A stretch of DNA of 44,784 nt from Sphingomonas bacterium. Its GTDB lineage: Bacteria > Pseudomonadota > Alphaproteobacteria > Sphingomonadales > Sphingomonadaceae. Under the pieces are notes generated by a model. That model did not search any database, was not told the origin of the DNA, and saw only the letters and a program-made list of their open reading frames with translations. The position numbers and the translations under genes are program-made. Location: NCBI RefSeq assembly GCF_028292925.1, contig NZ_JAQGLK010000012.1, positions 1-44,784 of the forward strand. Reading direction: 5' to 3'. Positions 32,614-41,511 of this stretch are shown here, in pieces; positions within the stretch are counted from its first letter, which is position 1, and every line of letters starts with the position of its first letter.

Positions 32614-34920
32614 ATGGCGACAGGGGCAAGATCTGTGGAAGAATGGCGCGGCCATATGGGCCATACGGCCCAGGCGGATCCGGTGATCGAGGCGGCTGGG
32701 CCTGGACTCGACGATTACCAGCCGGCCTATGACGATCAGGATGGCGATGGCGATGCAGCCCGCCCGAACTGGCCGCAGCGTATTGCCGCGATCTTCCTCG
32801 GTCTCGCGGCGCTGGCGTGGATCGGGATCGCCGGCTGGCACCTGCGCAGCGTGATTGCCGGCGGCGCGCCCGCTTTGGTCTCCGCCGCCGCGACTGTGTG
32901 CATGCCGCTGACGCTGATCGGGATCGCCTGGCTTTTGCTGCAACGGACCAGCCGGCGGGAGGCGCGGCGTTTCGCCCGCACCGCCACGGCGATGCGGGCC
33001 GAGGCGACGCAGCTCGAACATGTCCTTGCCACCCTATCGGCGCAAATCGCCGCCAACCGGCGCGAGCTGGCCGATCATGCCCACCAGTTGCTCCTGCTCG
33101 GCGACGAGGCGACGGCGCGGCTGTCCGGCATCAGTGCCGGGATGCGCAGCGAAACCGGCGAGATCGCCCGTCATTCCAGCCAGCTTGAGCAGGCCGCCCG
33201 CGGCGCTCGCGGCGACATGGCGCTTCTGCTGCAGGATCTGCCACGGGCCACCTCCGAAAGCCGCTCGATAGCGACGCTGCTGCAGGAAGCCGGCATCGGC
33301 GCCCAGGAACAGGCCGGCGCGCTTTCGGCGGCACTGAGCGCGATCAGCCAGGGTGGCCGGGAGGCAGAGGACGTCGCCGGTGGCGCGGCGCAGCGACTGG
33401 CGGCGCACCTCGCCCAGATCGAAGGAACGAGCGCGCTCGCCGGCGAGCGGATCGAGGCGGTTGCCGGCCAGATCGGCAGCACCGTCGATACGGCCCTCAC
33501 CCAGGCGGCCGGCGCTCTCGACGAAGCCCGCCGGGCGATCGACACGCAGGCTGCAGCGATGATCGCCATGTCCGAACAGGCGCGCGTCGCGCTGGAACAG
33601 GCGGGCGCCGAATCGGCGCAGGCCCTAGCGAAGCGGCTGGACCAGATTGGCGGACGCCTCGACGATCTCGCCGCGCAACTCGCCACCCAGGCCCAGGCTG
33701 GCGGCGCGATGGTCGGCACCATCGATGCCGGGCTGAGCGCGATCACCGGCCGCATCGAGGCGCTGGGCGCAACCGGTGCCGAACAGTCCGCCGGGCTTGC
33801 CGCGGCGTTCGATCATCTCGAGGACCGTGCCGACCGGATCGACGCAAGCCTGATCCGGGGCGTGCAGAGCGCGGAGGCGCTCGTCGATCGTGCGGGCACC
33901 GTCAATGGCCTGCTGCGGGAAGGCGGCGAGGAGCTGCGGATCATTCTGCCGCAGGCGCTCGATCGTCTGGCGCAGCGTGTCGCCGAAAGTCACGGCGCGC
34001 TGGCCGCGCTCGTTCCGCAGGCGGAAACACTCGCCGCGTCGGCCAACGATGCGGCGACGAAGCTGCACGGTGCCGACGCGCTGCTGCTCCGCCAGGCCAC
34101 GACGATGCGCGCGCTGGGGCTGGCAGCGGAGGAACGGCTGGCGGCGATCCGCGATCAGGCCGGGCAGTTGGAGGCGGCGATCACCGGCAGCGCCGAACAG
34201 GCACGCGCCCTGGCAGAAGGCGCCGGGCCGCAGCTGATCGATTCGCTGCTGCGGGTGCGCGAGACGGCGATGCAGGCGGCCCAGCATGCCCGCGAAGCCT
34301 TTACCAGCGTGATCCCCGCAGCGGCCGCCTCGCTTGGCTCGGCCGCGCGCGAGGCGCTTGCCCGGGTGATGGAGGACGGCATCGAGGAGCAGATGGCCGA
34401 GGTTGCGGCGACCTCCGAACAGGCGGTGCAGGCGGCGCAGCGCGTGACCGAGCGACTGATGCGGCAGATGCTGACCATCGCCGATACCACCGCCGCGATC
34501 GAGGCGCGGATTGCCGACGCGCGCGCCGAGGCGGAGGAGGCCGACGAGGAAACCTTCTCGCGCCGGGTCACCCTGCTGATCGACCAGCTCAACTCCACCG
34601 CGATCAACGTGACCGGCTTGCTGTCGCAGGAAATCGCCGAGACATCGTGGGCGTCGTACCTGAAGGGCGATCGCGGGGTCTTCACCCGGCGCGCGGTGCG
34701 GCTGCTGGACGGTGCGGAGGTTCGCGAGATCCTGCGGCTCTATAACGGCGACACCGAATTCCGCGATCAGCTCAATCGCTACGTCCACGATTTCGAGGCG
34801 ATGCTGCGCCGCGTGCTCGCCAGCCGCGAGGGATCGCAGCTGGCGGTCACCCTGCTCTCGTCGGACATGGGCAAGCTCTACGTCGCGCTCGCCCAGGCGA
34901 TCGAGCGGCTGCGCACCTGA
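32614..34920 (+). CDS. Long coiled-coil membrane protein, TipN-like polarity factor
   Basis: A 768-aa protein with an acidic cytoplasmic N-terminus (1-52), two transmembrane helices (about 57-77 'RIAAIFLGLAALAWI' and 87-109 'LTLIGIAWLLL') and then about 600 residues of Ala/Gln/Glu-rich coiled coil. The coiled coil is followed by a conserved globular end (about 660-768: 'FSRRVTLLIDQLNSTAINV', 'ETSWASYLKGDRGVFTRRAV', 'SDMGKLYVALAQAIERL'). This layout matches the Caulobacter pole marker TipN and related alphaproteobacterial proteins. ATG 32614 has aggcgg upstream; longer in-frame sequence overlaps the Hpt gene and is not coding-like. The divergent signalling genes fit a cell-cycle or polarity role. 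Confidence 0.8.
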   Translation: MATGARSVEEWRGHMGHTAQADPVIEAAGPGLDDYQPAYDDQDGDGDAARPNWPQRIAAIFLGLAALAWIGIAGWHLRSVIAGGAPALVSAAATVCMPLTLIGIAWLLLQRTSRREARRFARTATAMRAEATQLEHVLATLSAQIAANRRELADHAHQLLLLGDEATARLSGISAGMRSETGEIARHSSQLEQAARGARGDMALLLQDLPRATSESRSIATLLQEAGIGAQEQAGALSAALSAISQGGREAEDVAGGAAQRLAAHLAQIEGTSALAGERIEAVAGQIGSTVDTALTQAAGALDEARRAIDTQAAAMIAMSEQARVALEQAGAESAQALAKRLDQIGGRLDDLAAQLATQAQAGGAMVGTIDAGLSAITGRIEALGATGAEQSAGLAAAFDHLEDRADRIDASLIRGVQSAEALVDRAGTVNGLLREGGEELRIILPQALDRLAQRVAESHGALAALVPQAETLAASANDAATKLHGADALLLRQATTMRALGLAAEERLAAIRDQAGQLEAAITGSAEQARALAEGAGPQLIDSLLRVRETAMQAAQHAREAFTSVIPAAAASLGSAAREALARVMEDGIEEQMAEVAATSEQAVQAAQRVTERLMRQMLTIADTTAAIEARIADARAEAEEADEETFSRRVTLLIDQLNSTAINVTGLLSQEIAETSWASYLKGDRGVFTRRAVRLLDGAEVREILRLYNGDTEFRDQLNRYVHDFEAMLRRVLASREGSQLAVTLLSSDMGKLYVALAQAIERLRT

Positions 34921-35051
34921 TCCTGCAACCGCGGATCTGCTCCCCTCCACCGCCGTGAATCCGGCGGACGGGCGTTCGGGGGGGGGCGATCCGCTGGTCC
35001 GGCCGCCGCGCAGGGTGTATATCCGCAGCGGGGGCCGAACAGGAGCGCGCG

Positions 35052-35432
35052 ATGACCGACATCCTTCCCGATCCGGTAACCGATCCCCACCACGAGCTGA
35101 TATCCTCGACGCGCGTGGAGGGTACTCCGGTGCGCAACCTGGCCGGCAAGAAGCTGGGCATCATCCACTCGGTGATGATCCACAAGGTGTCGGGCCGTGT
35201 CTCCTACGCGCTGCTCGCGTTCGATCGTTTCCTGGGCGTGCCCGAATTCGTCTATCCGATCCCGTGGGAAAAGCTGACCTACGATCTCGCTGTCGGGGGT
35301 TATGTCGTCGATCTTACCCGCGAGATGCTGGAGGCCGCGCCGTCGCTCAGTCTCGATGCCGCAGCCCGGCCGTCCGACCGCGCGACGGACGAGGCGCTGT
35401 TCGGCTATTATGGGGCGACGATGTTCTGGTAG
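35052..35432 (+). CDS. PRC-barrel domain protein
   Basis: A 126-aa soluble protein. Residues 15-85 form a PRC-barrel: 'LISSTRVEGTPVRNLAGKKL' is the first strand pair, then 'GIIHSVMIHKVSGRVSYALL' and 'FLGVPEFVYPIPWEKLTYD'. The C-terminal tail 'ALFGYYGATMFW' is a feature of small PRC-barrel proteins of alphaproteobacteria. Function is unknown; the fold is shared with RimM and the photosynthetic reaction-centre H subunit. Ribosome binding site aggagcg. It stands alone, 131 bp after the TipN-like gene; that gap carries a run of nine G (34978-34986). Confidence 0.88.
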   Translation: MTDILPDPVTDPHHELISSTRVEGTPVRNLAGKKLGIIHSVMIHKVSGRVSYALLAFDRFLGVPEFVYPIPWEKLTYDLAVGGYVVDLTREMLEAAPSLSLDAAARPSDRATDEALFGYYGATMFW

Positions 35433-35562
35433 GCCCGCGGCCTTGCCCAAACGCGGACCATCAGGGAACGCGAACCATGTTGCACTGCAACAATCTGCCG
35501 CGTTAAACGTTGGGGATGGAACAGGCGAGCCGGAACGTCCCGACGTCCGCCCAGGAGCCGAC

Positions 35563-36738
35563 ATGCCCAAGATTCGTACCTTCCCCTACGCGCCGCGCTC
35601 CGGCGGCACATCGTCCAGGCTTACCCTGCTGACGGCCGCGGGGCCCAATCCGGGCGCGCTGGCGGGCTATACCTACGTACCCGCGGATGTCGCCGCCCGT
35701 CCGGCGCTGGTGGTCGTACTGCATGGCTGCACGCAGAACGCGGCGGGCTACGATCACGGCGCCGGCTGGTCCACACTCGCCGACGAGCATGGCTTCGTGC
35801 TGCTGCTGCCGGAACAGCAGCGCGCCAACAATGCGAACCTGTGCTTCAACTGGTTCGAACCCGGCGATATCGCCCGCGACAAGGGTGAAGCCGCATCGAT
35901 CCGGGCGATGATCGCGCAGGTCGTGGCCGAGCATGATATCGATCCCGCGCGGATCTTCGTCACCGGCCTTTCCGCTGGCGGGGCGATGGCAGCGGTGATG
36001 CTTGCTACCTATCCCGAGCTGTTCGCGGCGGGCGCGATCATCGCCGGGCTTCCCTACGGGTTCGCCAACTCCGTTCCCGAGGCGATGGAGCGGATGCGTA
36101 GCGGGCCGGGCGCCACGGACATTGCCTTGGCCGGCCGCGTGCGCGCGGCATCGGCCCATGCCGGGCGCTGGCCCCGCCTGTCGATCTGGCACGGCGACGC
36201 CGATCGCACGGTCAGCCCGATCAACGCCGACGCTCTGGTCCGCCAGTGGGCGGCGCTGCACGGGTTGCCGCCGACCCCGACCAGGCAGGACGATAACGGG
36301 GACCACCCCCGCCGCGTGTGGATCGGCGCGGACGGAACCGAGCTGATCGAGGATCACCTGATTGCCGGCATGGGCCATGGCACGCCGCTGGCGCCGGGCG
36401 AAGGGGAGGATCGCTGCGGCACCGCCGGCGCCTACATGCTCGACGTCGGCATCTCCTCCAGCCACGCCATCGCCCGCTTCTGGGGCATTGCCGATGCAGC
36501 AGCAGCAGCAGCAGAAGCAGCAGCGACCGCGGCAAAGCCCGCCGAGTCGCCTGCGGCCGAGCCTGCACCGCGCATTCTGAACCTGCCCGCGACGGGCGCC
36601 GATCTCGCCCCGCCGCCGCGCCGGATGGAAGTGATGGGCCGCACGCCGCACCGGCCCGGAGCTACTGCGCACACCTCTCCGGGCGGCGTACAGGGCATCA
36701 TCGAGGACGCGCTCCGCTCGGCCGGGCTGATGAAGTAA
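35563..36738 (+). CDS. PHB-depolymerase-family esterase
   Basis: A 391-aa alpha/beta hydrolase of the LpqC/PHB depolymerase family. The oxyanion strand 'LVVVLHGCTQNAAGYDHGAG' is followed by 'LCFNWFEPGDIARDKGEAAS'. The nucleophile elbow 'GLSAGG' holds Ser137, the acid is Asp212 or Asp214 in 'HGDADRTV', and His272 sits in 'GMGHGTPL'. No signal peptide is seen, so it may act on intracellular polyester or small esters. After the domain comes an Ala-rich stretch encoded by a CAG run (about 36496-36522) and a Pro-rich tail. Strong ribosome binding site (aggag) before ATG 35563. Convergent with gspN. Confidence 0.92.
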   Translation: MPKIRTFPYAPRSGGTSSRLTLLTAAGPNPGALAGYTYVPADVAARPALVVVLHGCTQNAAGYDHGAGWSTLADEHGFVLLLPEQQRANNANLCFNWFEPGDIARDKGEAASIRAMIAQVVAEHDIDPARIFVTGLSAGGAMAAVMLATYPELFAAGAIIAGLPYGFANSVPEAMERMRSGPGATDIALAGRVRAASAHAGRWPRLSIWHGDADRTVSPINADALVRQWAALHGLPPTPTRQDDNGDHPRRVWIGADGTELIEDHLIAGMGHGTPLAPGEGEDRCGTAGAYMLDVGISSSHAIARFWGIADAAAAAAEAAATAAKPAESPAAEPAPRILNLPATGADLAPPPRRMEVMGRTPHRPGATAHTSPGGVQGIIEDALRSAGLMK

Positions 36739-36767
36739 CCGGCGGGCTGCGGCCCGGCAGGCGTGCG

Positions 36768-37496
36768 CTAAAGCGTCGCATCCACTGCCAGCCGCAGCCG
36801 ATCGCCGACCGGCAGGAAGCCGAGCCCGAGCAATCGCGCCCGCGCTGCATCGCCACCCGGCCGGACGAGGAGTTCCGCGCGGACGCTGCCGCTGCCCTGG
36901 ATCGCCAGCGACAGCATCTCGGCACCGCCCTGACTGGCCAGCGGGAGCATCAGCGCCCCTCCTTCGCACCGGGCATTGCCGGTCAGCCCCGCCGGCAGCG
37001 AAATACCCGCCACGTCACCGGCAAGCTGCGCCTTCACCAGCCCGTCGGCATGGTCGCACAGCCCGTCGCGGAAGCGCACGTTGACCTCCGTCAGATCGAG
37101 GGTGCGGATCGGCAGCGGCGCAAGGCTGGCGCCGATCGGCAGCGATGCGCTCACGTCGTCCACGCCAAGCGCATGCCGGCTGACGATCACCGCGCCGCGC
37201 AAGGGCAAGCCGGCATCGCTTCGCTCCAGCCGGTCCATCTCCACGCGCGCGCGCCCCGCCGCCAGCGGCAGTGGATCGAGGCGCGCGCGCAGATCGCCGA
37301 TCGCGCCGCCGCCGATACGCACCTCGCGCAGCGCCCCCAGCCAGATGCTTCCCTCTGCCTGCCGCGCGGACACGCCGAGGGTATCGATCGCCAGCCAGTC
37401 CAGCGCCAGTCGCAGCGGCAGCAGCGCGACGGCCGCGAACAGGAAGGCGCACAGGAAGAACAGGCCGCGCCCCAGCGGCAACCGGATCCGTCTCAT
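36768..37496 (-). CDS. gspN: Type II secretion system protein N
   Basis: A 242-aa inner-membrane protein with one N-terminal membrane anchor (about 10-32 'GLFFLCAFLFAAVALLPLRL') and a periplasmic beta-rich domain containing 'LGVSARQAEGSIWLGALREV' and 'IGDLRARLDPLPL', both typical of GspN. It is an accessory part of the type II secretion machinery and is absent from many systems. It is the last gene of the operon, overlapping gspM's stop (ATGA). Confidence 0.88.
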   Translation of the reverse strand: MRRIRLPLGRGLFFLCAFLFAAVALLPLRLALDWLAIDTLGVSARQAEGSIWLGALREVRIGGGAIGDLRARLDPLPLAAGRARVEMDRLERSDAGLPLRGAVIVSRHALGVDDVSASLPIGASLAPLPIRTLDLTEVNVRFRDGLCDHADGLVKAQLAGDVAGISLPAGLTGNARCEGGALMLPLASQGGAEMLSLAIQGSGSVRAELLVRPGGDAARARLLGLGFLPVGDRLRLAVDATL

Positions 37497-37975
37497 GCCC
37501 CCTGCCCCCGCACGCTCAGTTCGACCGCGAGGGTGGCATCGGCGTTGGTGCGCACGCTCAGTTGATCGACCACCAGACCGGTCCGGCGCTGGAGATCGGC
37601 GATCCAGCCAAAGAAGGCCGGCGCCCGCACCGCAGGGATGGTGAGCCGGGCGCCGGCACCACCCTCCGCTGTCACTGTCGCGGCCGAAAAACCGCCCTGC
37701 GCGGCGGCACTGGTTACCAGATCGACGATCGATCCGGCCGACACCGGCCGGATGCCGCGCCGCAAGGCGGCGATGGCATCGGCCTGATCGCGCGTGGCCG
37801 CCAGCGCGATGACCGCGCGGCCGTGCCGTTCCCGCGCGTCGGACAGGGCATCGCCGAGCGGGCGGATCACCAGCAGCCAGGCGAAGACGATCAGAAACAG
37901 CCCGGCCATCACCAGCAACAGACGCTGCTCACGCGGGGTGCGCCCGCGGAACCAGTCGATCAGCGATGCCGTCAT
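37493..37975 (-). CDS. gspM: Type II secretion system protein M
   Basis: A 160-aa bitopic inner-membrane protein that partners GspL in the assembly platform. A short cytoplasmic N-terminus 'WFRGRTPREQRLLLVMAG' is followed by one transmembrane helix (about 20-38) and a periplasmic ferredoxin-like domain with 'FFGWIADLQRRTGLVVDQLS' near the end. The sequence is normal for GspM. Its start overlaps the gspL stop (ATGA) and its stop overlaps gspN's start. Since gspL carries a frameshift, the binding partner of this protein may be missing or altered. Confidence 0.9.
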   Translation of the reverse strand: MTASLIDWFRGRTPREQRLLLVMAGLFLIVFAWLLVIRPLGDALSDARERHGRAVIALAATRDQADAIAALRRGIRPVSAGSIVDLVTSAAAQGGFSAATVTAEGGAGARLTIPAVRAPAFFGWIADLQRRTGLVVDQLSVRTNADATLAVELSVRGQGA

Positions 37976-39055
37976 GGCGCCCGCACCGTCAGCTCCGCAC
38001 TCTGCCGCCCGCCCGCCGCCCCGATTGCGCCGGCCGCCACCAGAAAGCCAGACGCAGCGAGCCGTTCCTGGAGCGTCGCGACATCCGCCGGGCCGGCCGC
38101 CAGCACGCGGACCTGCAAGCTACCGTCGCGATCGAAGCGCAGGCTGGCGAGATCGACGTTCGGGGTATCGCGCACCGCCGCGAACACCGCCGCCGCCGCG
38201 CAGGGCGGTCAGCCGCTCCGTCAACTGGACGGGCACGTTGGCGATGTTCGCGCCGCGCGGCAGCGCGCTGCGGGCCACCGTCTCCGCCTCCGCCTCCAGC
38301 CGATCCGCCGCGAATGAGTAGCGGAGGATCAGCGTGAACTGGATCAGCAGCGTGATCGCGACAATCGCCGCCCCGAGCGCCGCCAGCCGGCGGACGAGCG
38401 CCCAATCCATCCGCCAGCGCCGCCGCTTCGCGAACGCCCCCTGCCGCAGATCGAGCGGGCGTGCCGCGATCGCCTCGGCCAGCATCTCCTCGAATCGGTC
38501 GCGTCCGATCGTCTCGATCGGCTCGTCCCCGGCCGCAACGGCCACAAGTTCCGGCTCGGCCGCGAAGGCGAGCATCGGGCCGCGCACCACCGACAGATCG
38601 CCGCTGGCAATGCCGCGGATCCCGCTCTCGGGCGGGAGGATGAGCAGGCTGAGGGGCAAAACGAGATCGGGATCGTGGCCGAGTGCGGCGGCGTGGCCGA
38701 GCCAGCCGGCCATTCGGAACGCGGAAGTGATGGCGATCGCCCGTGGCTCCCCGGCCGGCCCGGCCGTTTGCACCGCAACATGGAGGCCGTCGACCGGCTC
38801 GGCGCTCGCTTCCGCGGCGAGGAGGCGCGCCGCCGCCATCGCCTGCGCCGGCGCGAGCGGGGGCAGATCCACCCAATGAAGCGCGACATCCTGCGCCGGC
38901 ACTACCACAACGACGCGCGCCCGATCGGGCCGGTCCTCCGGCGGCGGCGGCGGCGATCCGGCGTCCCCCCGGCCGGTGATCACGCCATCCTCCAGCCGCA
39001 GCCAGTGGCATGCCGGCGCATCGTCGAGGAACAGCAACAGGGCGCGCGCGCTCAT
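37972..39055 (-). pseudogene. gspL: Type II secretion system protein L, frameshifted
   Basis: GspL links the cytoplasmic ATPase GspE to the membrane platform. The N-terminal frame (ATG 39055) gives the actin-like cytoplasmic domain and one transmembrane helix ('LAALGAAIVAITLLIQFTLI'), but after 'QLTERLTALRGGGG' it runs into unrelated sequence and stops at 38120. The expected periplasmic end ('FAAVRDTPNVDLASLRFDRD', then 'LTVRAP') continues in another frame from about 38187 to 37972. One extra base, or an equivalent deletion, in the GGC/CCG run at 38187-38200 explains it. Sequencing error is possible. The gene is otherwise intact and overlaps both neighbours by 4 bp. A segment usually found between the two parts may also be missing. 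Confidence 0.85.
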
Positions 39056-40056
39056 TCGCCCTCCCCCCATCGTCTCAGCAGAACGCGGGCCGGCACCAAT
39101 CCTCCGTCGATCAGCGCCGTCTCGGTCACCTGCGCCCCCGCCAGCTGCACGTCGAGATCGAGCGCGAACCACCGTGTCTTGATCTGCACCTGGCTGGCCG
39201 CCTCGGCCGGGACGGTCAGATTGGCGAGGGTCTGCGTCCGCCAGAAATCTGCCGTGCTCCCCCAGCCGGCGGATGGGCGGCGGACCAGCACTTCGCGCGC
39301 GCGGCCCACGTCTATCCTTCCCGGCAGCAGCATCGCCAGCAGCGGCGCCTGATCGGGCAGCAGCGTGTTGACGTTGATCGGCGACATCTGCGCCCCCGGC
39401 AGCGCGCAGATCCACGGCCGGAGCGTGGCATAGATTTCCGGCGTCACCCCGGCCACCGCCCGCAACTCGCTGCCCTCGGCGATCAGCGTGTTGGCGGTAC
39501 GATAGGGCCGGGCGGCGCGGGCATAATCGGCATCCTCGGCGCCACCGGGGTTCGGCACGACATCGCCGTCGATCCAGTCCGCCAGCGCAGCGGCGATCCG
39601 CATCGCCGTGCCGCGATCGATGCCGAGCGCCTCCTGCAACGCGACGAATTGCTGCTGGCCCGCCGGACGGGTCGTCAGCTCGGTCGCGGTCGCGCCTTCG
39701 GCAACACTGTTGAGGTTGAAGCAATTGCCCCCATCGCGCACCCGCGCCACGGCCAGCCCTCCGGGGATCGGGATGGTGAAAGCGCGCTTGTTCCAGTTGC
39801 CGGCCAGCGTCGTCCGCTCGATGCCCGGCCCCGCAAAGCCGGCGATCCGCGCGACGATTACCGCCTCCCCGCCGACGGCGAAGGCGCGCGCCTGATCAAG
39901 CGCGATGCCGTTGGTGGCAAGGTGGGTCGCCAGCCGAAGCCGCTCCAGCACCACCGCCGAAAGCGCCGCCATCACCGCGACGAGCAGCAGCACGGTGAGC
40001 AGCGCGGCGCCCTCTTCCGCGGCGCCCTTGCCGATCGCTGGCGGTCTGCCGGTCAC
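39052..40056 (-). CDS. gspK: Type II secretion system minor pseudopilin GspK
   Basis: A 334-aa minor pseudopilin that caps the pseudopilus. The N-terminus is 'EEGAALLTVLLLVAVMAALS', where the prepilin cleavage site G|A and hydrophobic helix are visible; as usual in GspK the +5 residue is not Glu. A large SAM-like domain follows: 'CFNLNSVAEGA', 'ALADWIDGDVVPNPGGAED' and 'SPINVNTLLPDQAPLLA', typical of the family. Start GTG 40056 overlaps the gspJ stop (GTGA). Normal length. Confidence 0.93.
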   Translation of the reverse strand: MTGRPPAIGKGAAEEGAALLTVLLLVAVMAALSAVVLERLRLATHLATNGIALDQARAFAVGGEAVIVARIAGFAGPGIERTTLAGNWNKRAFTIPIPGGLAVARVRDGGNCFNLNSVAEGATATELTTRPAGQQQFVALQEALGIDRGTAMRIAAALADWIDGDVVPNPGGAEDADYARAARPYRTANTLIAEGSELRAVAGVTPEIYATLRPWICALPGAQMSPINVNTLLPDQAPLLAMLLPGRIDVGRAREVLVRRPSAGWGSTADFWRTQTLANLTVPAEAASQVQIKTRWFALDLDVQLAGAQVTETALIDGGLVPARVLLRRWGEGE

Positions 40057-40667
40057 AGACCCGCGCCGGTCAGAAAGAGTTGCCGTACCGCGCCGAAGCG
40101 GGGCACCTGGATCACCGCCTCGACCACCTGCGGGATCGCGTCCGGCCGCGTATTATCCCACCGATCCAGCCAATCCGCGCCGCTGCGGTAACGCAGCCGC
40201 AGGCCCGATACGTTGCCGATCACGATGGTCGGCGGGCCGATTTCCGCCCCGTCCAGCATCGGAAAGGCGCGCCGTTCGATCCGGTCCGCCACCAGGCGGT
40301 ACTCGACCTTCTGGAGCCCGGCGCGGGGAGCGCCATCGGGATTGCTCCAGCCGCGCCGCACGAACGCCAGCGCGACCTCCCCTTCGGCGCCGGTGCCCCC
40401 CGCGAACGCGGCAACGCGGTCACCGTCGCGGTTCCGGGTGATGCGGGGGGCAGCCTGCGCCAGATCGGCGGTGAGGATGGCGCGGGCGCGCTGCAACGCC
40501 GCATTCTCGTCCAGCCGCTCGGCAGTCGCCTGCTGCGCGCGCACGCTGAACCCGAGCAACGCCACCCCCGCCGCTGCCAGCATCCCGAAGATCAGCAGCG
40601 ATACCATCAGCTCGACGATCGTGAAGCCGCGTTCGGATGGGGTGTCGGGGCGAGCGCGCGGCGTCAT
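40053..40667 (-). CDS. gspJ: Type II secretion system minor pseudopilin GspJ
   Basis: A 204-aa minor pseudopilin. The leader 'PSERGFTIVELMVSLLIFGM' shows the prepilin peptidase site G|F with Glu at +5. The globular domain follows, with 'RARAILTADLAQAAPRI' and 'VEYRLVADRIERRAFP' typical of GspJ, which forms the tip complex with GspI and GspK. Overlaps gspI's stop (ATGA) and gspK's start. Confidence 0.93.
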   Translation of the reverse strand: MTPRARPDTPSERGFTIVELMVSLLIFGMLAAAGVALLGFSVRAQQATAERLDENAALQRARAILTADLAQAAPRITRNRDGDRVAAFAGGTGAEGEVALAFVRRGWSNPDGAPRAGLQKVEYRLVADRIERRAFPMLDGAEIGPPTIVIGNVSGLRLRYRSGADWLDRWDNTRPDAIPQVVEAVIQVPRFGAVRQLFLTGAGL

Positions 40668-41041
40668 GAAAGCGGCCGGAACACGGTCATCGTGCCGGCG
40701 GCGGCGCCGTGATCGTCCGCCACCGATATATCAATGCGCTGAAGTTTCGGGCCGGGCGCGGCGCTCGTCCGGCGGGTCCAGCGCCACAGCCGGCCGGCAT
40801 TCTGCTCTTCGCCGTTGGAGAGTCCCATAGTCGGCGGCTCGGGATCGCTCAGCGCCTCCACCGCAATGTTGCGGGCGACGATCTGGCCGATCAGCCGGTC
40901 CTGCAAGCGCGCCGTACTCGACAGGCTGACCCCCTCCAGCCGCAGCAGAGCCAGCGCCGCCAGGCTGAACACCGCCAGCGCGACGACCAGTTCGATGAGG
41001 GTGAAGCCGCTTTCGGCGGATCGGGGATCAGGCGCCGACAC
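40664..41041 (-). CDS. gspI: Type II secretion system minor pseudopilin GspI
   Basis: A 125-aa minor pseudopilin. 'SAESGFTLIELVVALAVFSL' contains the cleavage site G|F and Glu at +5. 'QIVARNIAVEAL' is the conserved GspI helix. GTG 41041 gives a 13-residue leader of normal size and overlaps the gspH stop by 14 bp; a longer upstream frame exists but would give an abnormal leader. Confidence 0.88.
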   Translation of the reverse strand: MSAPDPRSAESGFTLIELVVALAVFSLAALALLRLEGVSLSSTARLQDRLIGQIVARNIAVEALSDPEPPTMGLSNGEEQNAGRLWRWTRRTSAAPGPKLQRIDISVADDHGAAAGTMTVFRPLS

Positions 41042-41498
41042 GCACCGTCCCATCGCCGCCGACATGGATCCGCACGCTCTGTTCGTCCCGCACCAGCACG
41101 ACATCCACCGGGGTGCCCGATCCGGTCGTGTCGAACGTCACACGGGCAGTGCCGCCATCGCCGACGATCGCCTGCGTTCCTTCCGCCCAACGCTGCGGCG
41201 CGAAGGGCTTGGTCGCGATCGGCACCCACCGGCCGGACGAATAGCGGCTGAAGCTGTAACCATCCGGGCGCAACGTCAGCGCGATGTCGCGTGCCTCGAT
41301 CACCGCGGCATCCTGCGCGCCGCGGACGCGGGCGGCAAACCTTTCCGCGTCGGTCTTCAGGTCGCCGCGCGCGTCCGGCATCGTCAGCACCGCCACGCCC
41401 GCCCCCAGCCCGATGATCGCCATGACGACCATCAGCTCGACCAGCGTGAAGCCGCGTTCGCTGGAACGCCGACGGCGCCACATGGCCACCCGCCTCAT
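41028..41498 (-). CDS. gspH: Type II secretion system pseudopilin GspH
   Basis: A 156-aa minor pseudopilin. 'SSERGFTLVELMVVMAIIGL' shows the prepilin site and Glu at +5. 'RFAARVRGAQDAAVIEARDI' and the beta-rich C-terminal domain match the GspH type. ATG 41498 or ATG 41483 give normal leaders. The spacing to gspG's stop is 13 bp. Confidence 0.88.
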   Translation of the reverse strand: MRRVAMWRRRRSSERGFTLVELMVVMAIIGLGAGVAVLTMPDARGDLKTDAERFAARVRGAQDAAVIEARDIALTLRPDGYSFSRYSSGRWVPIATKPFAPQRWAEGTQAIVGDGGTARVTFDTTGSGTPVDVVLVRDEQSVRIHVGGDGTVRVGA

Positions 41499-41511
41499 CC
41501 CAGCGCCCTGT

